From an uncultured Bacteroidales bacterium (lineage in GTDB: Bacteria; Bacteroidota; Bacteroidia; Bacteroidales; FEN-979): a stretch of 64,000 bases of DNA. Below the pieces are notes generated by a model. The model did no database searches. It had not been told where the DNA came from and saw only the letters and a program-made list of their open reading frames with translations. The translations under genes were made by a program, and so were the position numbers. Where the stretch lies: the NCBI GenBank assembly GCA_903945175.1, contig CAJAUM010000100.1, positions 97,410 through 161,409 on the forward strand. Reading direction: 5' to 3'. This document shows, piece by piece, positions 28,389 through 37,898 of the stretch (position 1 is its first letter; each line of letters opens with the position of its first letter).

Positions 28389-28509
28389 AATTGAAAATCC
28401 GCTAAATACATTGTAAAATTACGAAAAAAAAGGACAGGGTGAAAAAGGAGATTTTAGGGTCCCACTGATTCTGCCCTGAACTTCATCTGAAAGAAATCCT
28501 TTGGATGTT

Positions 28510-28540
28510 TTTGCGAACTGATGAAAAGAAGCTAATTTTA
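28510..28540 (+). promoter_or_regulatory. Promoter for the DUF1028 gene
   Basis: TTTG at 28510-28513 and TAATTTTA at 28533-28540 (one mismatch to TAnnTTTG) with 19-nt spacing; the ATG is 16 bp downstream. The 167-bp gap also separates it from the divergent adhesin gene. Confidence 0.5.
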
Positions 28541-28555
28541 GAAAAAAATTGAACC

Positions 28556-29590
28556 ATGGAACGTGTGAGAATTTTTGGTATTGCAATTTTGGCCCTCATT
28601 GTTGGATCATGCCAGGTGAAAGCCCAGGACACCTTCTCCATTGTTGCAGTAGATACCCTGACCGGGGAAATCGGGAGTGCCGGTGCGTCGTGTGTGACCC
28701 GGAGCACCTCATATCCTCACGGAGCGGCCATTCTGAGTGATGTGATCCCGGGGATCGGTGCAATTCACACCCAGGCTGCCTGGAACATGACAAACCAGGT
28801 GAATGCCCACAACCATATGATGGCCGGTGAATCACCGGCGCAGATCATCAGCTGGCTGGTGGCCAATGATGCCCAGGGAAACGCCTCAACCCGGCAGTAT
28901 GGCATCGTCGATTTCCGCAATAACCAGCCACGGGCAGCAGCATTTACCGGTAACAATTGTTCAAACTACAAGAATGACACAGCCGCCATATTTTATGCCA
29001 TCCAGGGGAATATCCTGCTCGGTCAAAGTATCATTGATTCAATGCAAAACCGCTTCCTCTCCACCCAGGGAACGCTGGCCGACCGGCTGATGGCCGCCCT
29101 CCAGGGAGCCAAGGTCATTGGAGCCGATACCCGCTGTGCTCCACGCCACAGTTCGTCCCTCTCTTCATTTCTCAGGGTGGCCCGCCCAGGCAATGCTCCG
29201 GATAGTTTGCACATTGACCTTTGGATGGCCTATCCGCAGGGAAGCTCCGGCCTGGTTCCGGTCGATCCGATTGATTCACTTCAAACACTCTACGACCAAT
29301 GGAAGACGATCACATCGGTCTTTGTAACCGGTGATGCGTCCATCCCCTGGGTGAAAATAAGGAACAATGCCGAAGGCAATGCCATGCTCGACTTCTCCCA
29401 CTGCCCCGATTATTTTAAGTTGAAATTGGTCGTTTTCGATTTCACCGGCAGGATGGTATTCACCCGGCCGATCACCTCACCGGTCATCCAGCCTTTTACT
29501 GGTAAAACCTCAAATTCCGGAATGTATATCTACCATGTTGTGCGACCCGATAACCGGATCGTAGCACAAGGAAAATTTTTTAATTTTTAA
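28556..29590 (+). CDS. DUF1028 protein with T9SS sorting domain
   Basis: A 344-residue secreted protein. After a signal peptide ending near QVKAQD comes the DUF1028 domain (TFSIVAVDTLTGEIGSAGAS, residues about 26-45), predicted to have an Ntn-hydrolase-like fold; SVVPGIGA-type and HTQAAWN segments (here VIPGIGAIHTQAAWN) are family marks. From about residue 265 a type A T9SS C-terminal domain follows (VVFDFTGRMVF, then SGMYIYHVV), so the protein should be secreted or anchored at the cell surface. The substrate of DUF1028 proteins is unknown. It precedes the decarboxylase gene by 15 bp, though a functional link is not evident. Confidence 0.88.
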   Translation: MERVRIFGIAILALIVGSCQVKAQDTFSIVAVDTLTGEIGSAGASCVTRSTSYPHGAAILSDVIPGIGAIHTQAAWNMTNQVNAHNHMMAGESPAQIISWLVANDAQGNASTRQYGIVDFRNNQPRAAAFTGNNCSNYKNDTAAIFYAIQGNILLGQSIIDSMQNRFLSTQGTLADRLMAALQGAKVIGADTRCAPRHSSSLSSFLRVARPGNAPDSLHIDLWMAYPQGSSGLVPVDPIDSLQTLYDQWKTITSVFVTGDASIPWVKIRNNAEGNAMLDFSHCPDYFKLKLVVFDFTGRMVFTRPITSPVIQPFTGKTSNSGMYIYHVVRPDNRIVAQGKFFNF

Positions 29591-29605
29591 TCAAAGTCAG
29601 CCTTT

Positions 29606-31282
29606 ATGAGCAAAAATTACACAGTATCCCGTTACATCATCCACCGCTTGCAGGAAGTCGGTATTAAGCACCTGTTCGGAGTTCCCGGCGATTATAACCT
29701 CGATTTCCTTGATGAGGTCATTGACAGTCCCATCCAATGGGTTGGAAATTGCAATGAATTGAATGCCGGTTATGCAGCCGACGGCTATGCCCGCCTCAAC
29801 GGCATCGGAGCTGCGGTTGTGACCTATGGGGTTGGAGGACTGAGCATTATCAATGCCATTGCAGGCGCCTATGCCGAACATGTCCCCGTTATCGTTATCA
29901 ACGGAGCTCCACCTGCCAGGCGCAGGGAGGCGGGCGCCATGGTTCATCACCTGGTTTCAAACTATTACCTGCAGCTCGACATCTTTAAAAAAATGACAGC
30001 CGATGCAGCCATCCTCACCGATGCCACCACGGCTCCGGATGAAATAGACCGCGTTATCCTGAATTGCATTGCCCGAAAACTGCCGGTCTACCTTGAATTA
30101 CCAGCCGACATGACCAACGCTCCCTGCCGTGAGCCAGGGGAATTGCTTTTTTACGCTCCGCTGCCTTCAAACAGCGACAGCCTGGCAGAGTGCGTTGCCG
30201 AGTCGGCCGCGTTGCTCAACAACGCCAAAAGCCCCGTAATATTGGCAGGAGTGGAACTTCTCCGTTTCAACCTGGGCAAAGAGGCGCTGCACCTTGTTGA
30301 AGCCTCGGAAGTGCCCTTTGCCACCATGCTCAGCAGCAAGTCGGTGTTGCCTGAACTTCATCCCCAGTTCACCGGTATTTACCAGGGTGGCTGGAGCCGC
30401 GAATCGGTGCGCAACCAGGTTGAAGCGTCCGATTGCCTCCTGTCGCTCGGAGCCTGGATGACCGACCTGGATACAGGCCTCTTCAGCATGAATCTCGACA
30501 ACCGCAGGATGATCACCGTTGGAGGTGGACAGGTGCGCGTTGGCAGCCATTTTTATCATGACATCCAATTGGGAGACTTTATCCGTGAGCTGGCAAACGT
30601 TGTTCAGCCCCGCTCCTATCTGGCCTCCCATCCGGCTGAAACCATGCGTCATAAAAAACCCTTTGTGCCTGAACCTGCGCGCGTACTCACTGCTACGCGG
30701 CTTTATGAATGCATCAACTATTATCTCGATGACCGGATGGTCCTTCTGGCCGAGCCGGGTGATGCCTTTTGTGCAGCCCCGGAATTCCATATTGAAGAGG
30801 CCGAAAATTTCATAGTCCAGGCCTATTATTGCTCCATCGGCTATTGCACCCCTGCAGCGCTGGGTGTTTCAATGGCACGCAGGGAAAAACGGCCGGTGAT
30901 CCTTACAGGCGACGGCGCGTTCCAGATGACGGCACAGGAAGTTTCAACCCTGATAAGGGAACGCTGCCCTGCATTGATCGTGATCATCAACAACGACGGG
31001 TATTTGATTGAACGGTACCTGCACAAGGACGGGCCCTACAACGACATCCAGATGTGGCGGTATGCAGAACTGCCAAAGATGTTTGATCAAGGGGATTTTG
31101 CTACAGGCATCAAAGTCTCCTCCGAAGAAGAGCTGGAACAGGCCATGAAAAAAGCTGTAAAGGATAAAGACAAACTCACGCTGATTGAAGCCTGCATTCC
31201 GAACCGTGACTGCTCTGCCGGCCTCGAACGACTCGGGAATTCTTTCAGAAAAATGCATCAGAAACCGGCTTCTTCCCAGTGA
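29606..31282 (+). CDS. ThDP-dependent pyruvate/indolepyruvate decarboxylase
   Basis: A 558-residue non-oxidative 2-keto acid decarboxylase (PDC/IPDC family), giving an aldehyde and CO2. Catalytic residues line up with characterised PDCs: Glu51 in NELNAGYAADGYAR, the His114-His115 pair in MVHHL, and Asp28 in GVPGDYN. The ThDP/Mg motif begins with GDGAFQMTAQEV near residue 435 and ends in INNDGYLIE, whose Glu is also conserved. No oxidase or acetolactate-synthase features are present. The enzyme is cytoplasmic. Which keto acid is used (pyruvate, indolepyruvate or branched-chain) cannot be read from sequence. No alcohol dehydrogenase gene is adjacent. It overlaps nothing and ends facing a convergent lipase gene. 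Confidence 0.92.
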   Translation: MSKNYTVSRYIIHRLQEVGIKHLFGVPGDYNLDFLDEVIDSPIQWVGNCNELNAGYAADGYARLNGIGAAVVTYGVGGLSIINAIAGAYAEHVPVIVINGAPPARRREAGAMVHHLVSNYYLQLDIFKKMTADAAILTDATTAPDEIDRVILNCIARKLPVYLELPADMTNAPCREPGELLFYAPLPSNSDSLAECVAESAALLNNAKSPVILAGVELLRFNLGKEALHLVEASEVPFATMLSSKSVLPELHPQFTGIYQGGWSRESVRNQVEASDCLLSLGAWMTDLDTGLFSMNLDNRRMITVGGGQVRVGSHFYHDIQLGDFIRELANVVQPRSYLASHPAETMRHKKPFVPEPARVLTATRLYECINYYLDDRMVLLAEPGDAFCAAPEFHIEEAENFIVQAYYCSIGYCTPAALGVSMARREKRPVILTGDGAFQMTAQEVSTLIRERCPALIVIINNDGYLIERYLHKDGPYNDIQMWRYAELPKMFDQGDFATGIKVSSEEELEQAMKKAVKDKDKLTLIEACIPNRDCSAGLERLGNSFRKMHQKPASSQ

Positions 31283-31314
31283 GTGAACGAAGTTATTCCT
31301 CCTGCCTGAGTTGA

Positions 31315-32670
31315 CTATTTGCTATTGTGAAATATCCACAGGGAACCCTCAAAAAATGCCCGTGGAGCAATGCGCGCATGAATGGTGCCATCTTCGGGCT
31401 TTGGCGGTAACGCAGGATATTCCTTATAGTCTACATTGGTCAGCCCGATCTCCTGGAAATGTTTTTTGGCAGTTACAAAATTGCCAAAAGGCACACAATC
31501 ATCGTTTATGCAGTGCCATAAATACATTTTTGACTTCGGCGTCCAACCCGTATGCGTGTTGTTCAATGCAAAAATCTTCATGGCCTGGCTTGCCGGATTT
31601 TTTAATGAGTCGATGAAAGATGCCGTGAAGATCTTTTTCAGAATTTTATCCGGTGGCATTTTGCTGTTTACCACCGCTGCATCATAATATCCGTTTGTAT
31701 ATTGGGGAAGCACAGTCCTGTATTGTTCATTCAGCACGATATCATACGCAAAGGCCTGCGGATAGATCTCATGATATCCTACGATCACCATGGGTAAAAA
31801 ATAGGGCTCCGGAAAGGCCGTGTCTTTCAGCATGACCGGAAGCATGGTCCCCGTCAGATCATAGGGCCCCGACATGCATACCACGCCGTTCAATTTGACA
31901 TTTCGCGCTTCCAGCTCGCGGGCGGCTGCCATCGTGACAAATCCGCCCTCTGAATATCCATAGAGAAAGGTCTTCTCATTCCAGATTACATAGGGGTTTT
32001 TAAAGCGGCTTGTGGAGTTTATTGCCACCTGAACCATATCGGCTGTGGATGCGGCCAGCCTTTCCCTGATGCAGAATGGATGATTTTCCCCCACATCGTT
32101 GCCCATCCCCTGGTAATCGGGCATAACAATAATCCATCCATAGGTAGCAGCCATGATGTTGGCAAGAACCGCTTCCGGAAAATCTTCGTAATCCTTATAT
32201 TTAGCAGTTTTCCATTTGGAAGGCGCCAGCTTTTTCAGGATCTGTGTGGCATGGTTGAAGGAGACGATGGGAGCATATATCTTTGATTTAAATGAAATCG
32301 GATGAACCATGAGACCCGTCAACTGAATTTTATTCCCATGGTTATCTGTTGAGGAATATTCAACCACCTGGTTTCTGATAATATATGGTCCGAAACCATC
32401 TCCAAGCTTTCTTGATTCATATAAAAAATCATGAAAGTCGAACAAATCCGGATAATCGGGCAAAAGCATCACGTCATCAACGATGTCCTGCATGTCAAGG
32501 TCTACTGTTTCGATCACCTTGAATTCTCCCTCTGTAACCGGAACATATTCGCGATTGTGATCCTTGGTACAGGAATTTGTCATGAGCGCTGCTGCAAATA
32601 ACAAGAGTAACCATGTGGCAGCCTTCACAATGCCATGGTAATTGTTGCGGATCAATCGTTGCTTTGTCAT
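31315..32670 (-). CDS. Secreted lipase-like alpha/beta-hydrolase lipoprotein
   Basis: A 451-residue exported esterase or lipase. The leader (WLLLLFAAALMTNSC) ends at a lipidation cysteine, Cys34. The nucleophile elbow is GYSEGG with Ser240. MPDYQGMG near 183-190 and FNHATQ near 138-143 are typical of the secretory-lipase (PF03583-like) family; the acid and histidine would be near residues 395-435 (HCINDDCVP and IHARIAP). Long N-terminal residues 35-100 have no clear fold. Likely hydrolyses acyl esters at the cell surface. It is convergent with the decarboxylase gene and divergent from the following kinase gene. Confidence 0.85.
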   Translation of the reverse strand: MTKQRLIRNNYHGIVKAATWLLLLFAAALMTNSCTKDHNREYVPVTEGEFKVIETVDLDMQDIVDDVMLLPDYPDLFDFHDFLYESRKLGDGFGPYIIRNQVVEYSSTDNHGNKIQLTGLMVHPISFKSKIYAPIVSFNHATQILKKLAPSKWKTAKYKDYEDFPEAVLANIMAATYGWIIVMPDYQGMGNDVGENHPFCIRERLAASTADMVQVAINSTSRFKNPYVIWNEKTFLYGYSEGGFVTMAAARELEARNVKLNGVVCMSGPYDLTGTMLPVMLKDTAFPEPYFLPMVIVGYHEIYPQAFAYDIVLNEQYRTVLPQYTNGYYDAAVVNSKMPPDKILKKIFTASFIDSLKNPASQAMKIFALNNTHTGWTPKSKMYLWHCINDDCVPFGNFVTAKKHFQEIGLTNVDYKEYPALPPKPEDGTIHARIAPRAFFEGSLWIFHNSK

Positions 32671-32892
32671 TTTTTATCTGTGTTGAATTTAGTTTAAAGG
32701 TACAATATTTTAAAGACAACCGATCAAGGAAAAACGTTGCATGCTGTTTGCGAAAAATAGGAACATATTCAACAAACACCTGTCAGGGGTTGTTCAGCAG
32801 CGACAAAATATGCTGCAATTGGATCCCCGACACTCCCGTTTACATATTTATAAAGGAGATGATCATTTTACGGTAGTTCCCAAGTATTTCGT

Positions 32893-32900
32893 TAATTTTG
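32893..32900 (+). promoter_or_regulatory. -7 element upstream of the PAS kinase gene
   Basis: TAATTTTG is an exact TAnnTTTG match 47 bp before the GTG start. No good -33 TTTG is present at the expected distance (TTTA at 32867-32870 is the closest), so the promoter may need an activator. Confidence 0.45.
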
Positions 32901-32947
32901 TAAAAGAGATAGACTCCTGCAATGCTGCCTTTACAAAGAAATAATCC

Positions 32948-34621
32948 GTGAAAAACACCCATAAATCCGAATCCGAAATCCTGCGCCAAAAGGCGGAAGC
33001 GTTACTGAAATTGAAACCATCAGGATTAGGCTCGCCCATTTCTGAAACCGACATGCTGAAACTTATTCATGAGCTGGAGGTTCACCAGGTAGAGCTGGAA
33101 TTGCAGAATGAAGAACTCGGTGAAGCAAAGAAAAAGGCAGATGCTGCAGTGGATAAATATACTGACCTATACGATTTTGCACCATCTGGGTATTTTACAC
33201 TGTCAAACGAGGGTGAAATTATTGAGCTAAACATCTGTGCGGCACAAATGTTAGGAAAAGAACGAGCACGTTTAATAAATCGTCCGTTTGGCTTTTTTGT
33301 TTCCAATGACACCAAACCGGCGTTTAACCTTTTTCTGGGGAATCTGTTTGACAGAAAAGTCAAATCAGAATGTGAGATAACCCTTTTGCCAGGGGCGAAT
33401 TCACCAATCAATGCTCATCTTACAGCCATTTACTCCGGGGAAAAAAATCAATGCCAGCTGACCGCCATTGATATCACCCAACGTAAACGAATAGAAAATG
33501 AACTTAAACTGAGCGAAACCAAGTACAGAACCTTGTTTGAATCGGCAAACGATGCCATTTTCGTAATGAATGACAAAGTGTTCAATGATTGTAACGCAAA
33601 GACGGAAATTGTATTTGGATGCAGACATGAAGATATCATTGGACACTCTCCTGACGAATTTTCACCTCTTATGCAACCCGATGGACGGCTATCATCCGAA
33701 AAAGCGGCAGAAAAAATTCATGCTGCATTGGCTGGCGATCCTCAATTTTTTTATTGGAAACATCAACGTTATAAAGGAATTCCCTTCGACGCGGAAGTGA
33801 GTTTGAACATGATTGAAATTAAAGGGGAAGCATGTCTGCTGGCCATCGTTCGCGATATTACGGAACGAAAAAATGCAGAGTCGGAAATTATTCTTAAAAA
33901 CGATCAACTGATCCAGGCAAATATTGAAAAAGACAAATTCTTCTCCATCATGGCCCACGACCTGCGCAGCCCCTTCAATACCTTCCTGGGCTATACACGC
34001 ATGCTGGTTGATGAATTGGATACCTTTTCATTGAAAGAACTTCAAAAGATAGCCTTGAGTATGCGGAACTCCGCTACCAATCTGTTCGGATTACTTGAAA
34101 ACCTTTTGGAGTGGTCGCGCCTGCGCAGAGGGGTTACCAACTTTGAGCCTGAAACATTTCTATTGAAGTCCTTTGAGGAAGAAAGCCTTCAGTCGGTTTT
34201 AGAACCTGCTGACAAAAAGGGGATAGAGATAAGATTTGAAATCCCTGAAAATCTTGAAGTTTATGCCGATCAGTATATGCTTGGATCAACCATCCGCAAC
34301 CTGGTCTCCAATGCCGTGAAATTCACCCACCCGGGAGGGAGAATCACCCTAACAGCCAAATCGATGAATGACCATTCTGTTGAAATTTCAATAGTCGACA
34401 CGGGTATCGGGATGAATAAAAACATGATCGAAAATCTTTTCCGCCTTGATGAGCAAACCAACAGCAAGGGCACCGAAGGCGAACCCAGTACAGGTTTGGG
34501 TTTAATTATCTGCAAGGAGTTTGTCGAAAAACACGGCGGAAAATTATGGGTCGTGAGCGAAGAGGGAAAAGGCTCCACCATATATTTTTCTCTGCCCGCG
34601 AAAGGCTGTATAATTCCCTGA
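32948..34621 (+). CDS. PAS-domain sensor histidine kinase
   Basis: A 557-residue cytoplasmic kinase starting at GTG 32948. After a short coiled coil ([20 protein letters not shown]) come two PAS domains (about residues 75-185 and 195-312; [14 protein letters not shown] and [15 protein letters not shown]). HisKA follows with the phospho-acceptor His in [14 protein letters not shown] (about 340), then HATPase_c with N box VSNAVKF, G1 DTGIGM and G2 [10 protein letters not shown]. There are no transmembrane segments, so the input is intracellular. The kinase core is strongly similar to that of the haem-motif kinase at 59695. It lies 66 bp before the CheB/CheR fusion gene, its probable partner. 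Confidence 0.92.
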   Translation: MKNTHKSESEILRQKAEALLKLKPSGLGSPISETDMLKLIHELEVHQVELELQNEELGEAKKKADAAVDKYTDLYDFAPSGYFTLSNEGEIIELNICAAQMLGKERARLINRPFGFFVSNDTKPAFNLFLGNLFDRKVKSECEITLLPGANSPINAHLTAIYSGEKNQCQLTAIDITQRKRIENELKLSETKYRTLFESANDAIFVMNDKVFNDCNAKTEIVFGCRHEDIIGHSPDEFSPLMQPDGRLSSEKAAEKIHAALAGDPQFFYWKHQRYKGIPFDAEVSLNMIEIKGEACLLAIVRDITERKNAESEIILKNDQLIQANIEKDKFFSIMAHDLRSPFNTFLGYTRMLVDELDTFSLKELQKIALSMRNSATNLFGLLENLLEWSRLRRGVTNFEPETFLLKSFEEESLQSVLEPADKKGIEIRFEIPENLEVYADQYMLGSTIRNLVSNAVKFTHPGGRITLTAKSMNDHSVEISIVDTGIGMNKNMIENLFRLDEQTNSKGTEGEPSTGLGLIICKEFVEKHGGKLWVVSEEGKGSTIYFSLPAKGCIIP

Positions 34622-34687
34622 TTTTTAGACTATCTTTACATTAATTTATCTCCTGACAGGTCTTGAAAATTCTAAAACCCTTTACGC

Positions 34688-37639
34688 ATGAATACAATGA
34701 AGCCAAAATCCGAGAAACAGGCAGCAGCCAAACTACCTGAAAATACCGATGTTATTTCTTTTCCCATCGTAGGCATCGGCGCCTCAGCAGGCGGACTCGA
34801 AGCATTGGAGCAGTTTTTTGGCAGCATGCCCAACAACAGCGGCATGGCCTTCGTGATAATCCAGCACCTCGACCCAACACATGCTGGGATCATGCCTGAG
34901 CTGTTACAGCGGATTACCAAGATGAGGGTATATCAGGCAACTGACGGGCTTAAAGTAAAACCAAGCTGCGTTTATGTCATACCGCCTAACAAGAGTCTGT
35001 CGCTGCTCAATGGCACATTGCATTTGTTCGATCCGGTTGTGTCGCGCGGACTGCGATTGCCTGTTGATATTTTCTTCCGTTCACTGGCTGCCGATATGCA
35101 AGAAAAAAGTATCGCCATCATCCTCTCTGGCATGGGTTCAGATGGCAGCCTCGGACTGAAAGCCATTAAAGAAAAAAACGGCATTGTGCTGGTGCAGGAA
35201 CCTGCCTCTGCAAAGTTTGATGGCATGCCCCGCAGCGCGATCGAAGCCGTTATTGTCGATATTGTCGCCACTGCCGATCAATTACCCGCCAAGCTGCTCG
35301 CTTTCTTGAAGTACATTCCTGCAGTAAAAGAAGATCCCAATTTAGACCATAAAAACAAAAGCAACCTCGATAAGATCATCATCCTGATTCGCGAACAAAC
35401 GGGCCACGACTTTTCCTTGTATAAGAAAAACACCCTGTTTCGCCGCATCGAAAGGCGCAAAGGCGTTCATCAGATAGACAAATTATACAACTATGTCCGT
35501 TTGATGCAGGAAAATCCAAAGGAGGTGGAGATACTCTTTAAAGAGTTGTTGATTGGCGTTACCAGCTTTTTTCGCGATACTGCAGTGTGGGAAAGGCTCA
35601 AAGAAAGTGTGATGCCTGATTTGCTCGACGAATTGCCCGACGGTCATATACTGCGCGCCTGGGTTTCAGGCTGCTCAACCGGCGAAGAGGCCTATTCATT
35701 GGCCATTATTTTTAAAGAAACATTGGAAAAAATTAAAAAGCACCGGAACTTGACCCTGCAGGTATTTGCCACCGATCTGGATCACGATGCCATCGAGATT
35801 GCCCGTAAAGGATATTTCTCAAAAAACATTGCATCCGATGTATCGCCCGATCGCCTCAGCCGGTTTTTTACTGTTGAAGGGGATGGATACCGCGTAAATA
35901 CCGCCATCCGCGAAATGGTGGTGTTTGCCACTCAGAATGTAATCAAGGACCCGCCATTTACCAAGTTAGACATCCTGACGTGCCGCAACATGCTCATATA
36001 CATGGAGGCTGAATTGCAGAAAAAAGTAATAGCCCTGTTTCATTACAGCCTGAATCCCAGCGGGATTATGGTACTGGGTACCGCAGAAACCCTGGGTCTC
36101 CCAAATGAAGGGTTTACCGACATTGATAGCAAATTAAAAATTTTCAAACGCAATGTGACATCAACGGAGCCTGTAATCGTAGATTTTCCAAGCTCCTTTT
36201 CCCGGTCCAAACGTATCAGACCAGAAATTGAACCGTCACCAAAAACTGTTGAAAACATCCAGGTGCTTGCCGATCAGATTTTACTTCAGCAATTTGCCCC
36301 TGCCAGTGTGATGATCAATGCCGAAGGCGATATCATTTATATGACTGGCCACATCGGAAAATACCTTGAACCTGTTGCCGGCAAAGCAAACTGGAACATA
36401 TACGCCATGGCCCGTACAGGATTGCGCGAGGCGCTGCCGGTCGCCCTGCGCAAGGCATTGCAAAATTTCAACCCGGTAATCCTATCCAACATACAAATAG
36501 GAACCAACGGAGGCATTCAGGTTGCCAATGTTACCGTTCAACGCATCGAAAAACCCGAATCGATCAAAGGTATGATCATGCTGATATTTTCTGATGTGCC
36601 AACTCCGTCTGGAACCTATGCCATCAATCCGAAAACAGGAAAACGAAATTTATCAAACAGACAAAAAGAACTGGAAATTGAACTGCAGCGAAGTTATGCA
36701 GACCTGCAGGGTACGCGCGAAGAGATGCAAACATCGCAGGAAGAGCTGAAATCGACCAACGAGGAGCTGCAATCAACCAACGAAGAGCTGCAATCAACCA
36801 ACGAGGAGCTAACTACCTCAAAGGAAGAGATGCAGAGCCTGAATGAAGAGCTGCAAACGGTGAATATTGAGCTGCAGAGCAAGGTAGGCGATTATATCAG
36901 GGCCAGCGACGACATGAAAAACCTGCTCAACAGCACCGAGATTGCTACCCTTTTCCTCGACAGGGATTTGAATATACGCAGGTTTACCGACCAGGCAACC
37001 AAAATTATCAAACTCCGTCCTACCGATATCGGCAGACCCTTTACCGACCTGGTTACCGATTTGAAGTACCCCGAAATTGACGACCATGCACGGCAGGTGA
37101 TCAAAACCCTGGTTCCGGTCGAAACGGCCATTACAACCCACGACCACAGGTGGTATAATGTCAGGATCATGCCCTACCGTACCCTAGAGGATCGCATCGA
37201 TGGACTGGTCATGACCTTTAGCGATATTACGGCAGCCAAGTTGCTTGAAATGGAGGTGAAAAAAACAAACGATGCGTTGGCCTTTTCCGAAACCCGCTAT
37301 CGCCGGCTCTTTGAATCGGCGAAAGATGGAATTCTGCTGCTCGATGCAGAAACAGGAATGATTATAGATGTGAATCCATTTTTGGTTGAGCTGTTGGGAT
37401 ATTCAAAAGGACAATTCCTTGAAAAATCAATATGGGAAATAGGATTTCTGAAGGATATTGTCGCCAATAAAGATAAATTCCTGGAATTACAGCAGAAGGA
37501 GCTTGTCCGTTATGAAAATCTGCCGCTTGAAACGGCCGACGGTCAAAAGATCAACGTGGAGTTCATCAGCAATGTCTTTTCGGTAAATAATCTGAAGGTA
37601 ATCCAATGTCAGATCCGCTCTTTAGCAGGCTTTAGGTAA
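34688..37639 (+). CDS. CheB-CheR-PAS fusion protein
   Basis: A 983-residue protein. Residues about 28-210 are a CheB-type methylesterase with its triad motifs GASAGG (Ser), IQHLDP (His) and SGMGSDG (Asp), but no receiver domain. Residues about 225-485 are a CheR methyltransferase (FFRDTAVWERL; AWVSGCSTGEEAYSLAI; CRNMLIYM). A coiled coil of repeated TNEELQS units (about 685-740) and two PAS domains (about 745-865 and 870-983) follow. Many homologues continue into a histidine kinase; this one stops after the second PAS. The job is probably not chemotaxis, since no methyl-accepting protein is present nearby. The upstream PAS kinase may supply the missing kinase. Confidence 0.93.
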   Translation: MNTMKPKSEKQAAAKLPENTDVISFPIVGIGASAGGLEALEQFFGSMPNNSGMAFVIIQHLDPTHAGIMPELLQRITKMRVYQATDGLKVKPSCVYVIPPNKSLSLLNGTLHLFDPVVSRGLRLPVDIFFRSLAADMQEKSIAIILSGMGSDGSLGLKAIKEKNGIVLVQEPASAKFDGMPRSAIEAVIVDIVATADQLPAKLLAFLKYIPAVKEDPNLDHKNKSNLDKIIILIREQTGHDFSLYKKNTLFRRIERRKGVHQIDKLYNYVRLMQENPKEVEILFKELLIGVTSFFRDTAVWERLKESVMPDLLDELPDGHILRAWVSGCSTGEEAYSLAIIFKETLEKIKKHRNLTLQVFATDLDHDAIEIARKGYFSKNIASDVSPDRLSRFFTVEGDGYRVNTAIREMVVFATQNVIKDPPFTKLDILTCRNMLIYMEAELQKKVIALFHYSLNPSGIMVLGTAETLGLPNEGFTDIDSKLKIFKRNVTSTEPVIVDFPSSFSRSKRIRPEIEPSPKTVENIQVLADQILLQQFAPASVMINAEGDIIYMTGHIGKYLEPVAGKANWNIYAMARTGLREALPVALRKALQNFNPVILSNIQIGTNGGIQVANVTVQRIEKPESIKGMIMLIFSDVPTPSGTYAINPKTGKRNLSNRQKELEIELQRSYADLQGTREEMQTSQEELKSTNEELQSTNEELQSTNEELTTSKEEMQSLNEELQTVNIELQSKVGDYIRASDDMKNLLNSTEIATLFLDRDLNIRRFTDQATKIIKLRPTDIGRPFTDLVTDLKYPEIDDHARQVIKTLVPVETAITTHDHRWYNVRIMPYRTLEDRIDGLVMTFSDITAAKLLEMEVKKTNDALAFSETRYRRLFESAKDGILLLDAETGMIIDVNPFLVELLGYSKGQFLEKSIWEIGFLKDIVANKDKFLELQQKELVRYENLPLETADGQKINVEFISNVFSVNNLKVIQCQIRSLAGFR
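36753..36812 (+). repeat. Three tandem 21-bp units encoding TNEELQS
   Basis: The block ACCAACGAGGAGCTGCAATC recurs three times with 21-bp spacing, encoding a heptad coiled-coil repeat of the CheB/CheR fusion protein. The last unit has changed to encode TNEELTT. Confidence 0.8.
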
Positions 37640-37898
37640 TAAAAAATTCTCTTGACCCCCGCATTTTCATCTCGTAGGTATGGTTAGGAGAAAACAAAAA
37701 GCAGGGATGAGTAAACGTATCCTTGTGATGCTTGTGTTCCTATGCGGATTTGTGATAAAATGACCTCCTTAAATTAATTTTATACACGCTTTTCCCCTCC
37801 TTGATCGTCTGCACCACTTTGATATCTTTGATCTTCATACGGTGTTATCCGCTGGTCGGGACCTACCACAACACCGGTACGCGACACCCGGTTCACGA

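Noticed and set aside
37640..37898. Two tiny frames, 18 codons on plus (37707-37763) and 32 codons on minus (37740-37838)
   Set aside because: The first looks like the start of a signal peptide and the second like a protein N-terminus (MKIKDIKVV), but both stop at once and no homologous remainder is visible; possible gene debris only.
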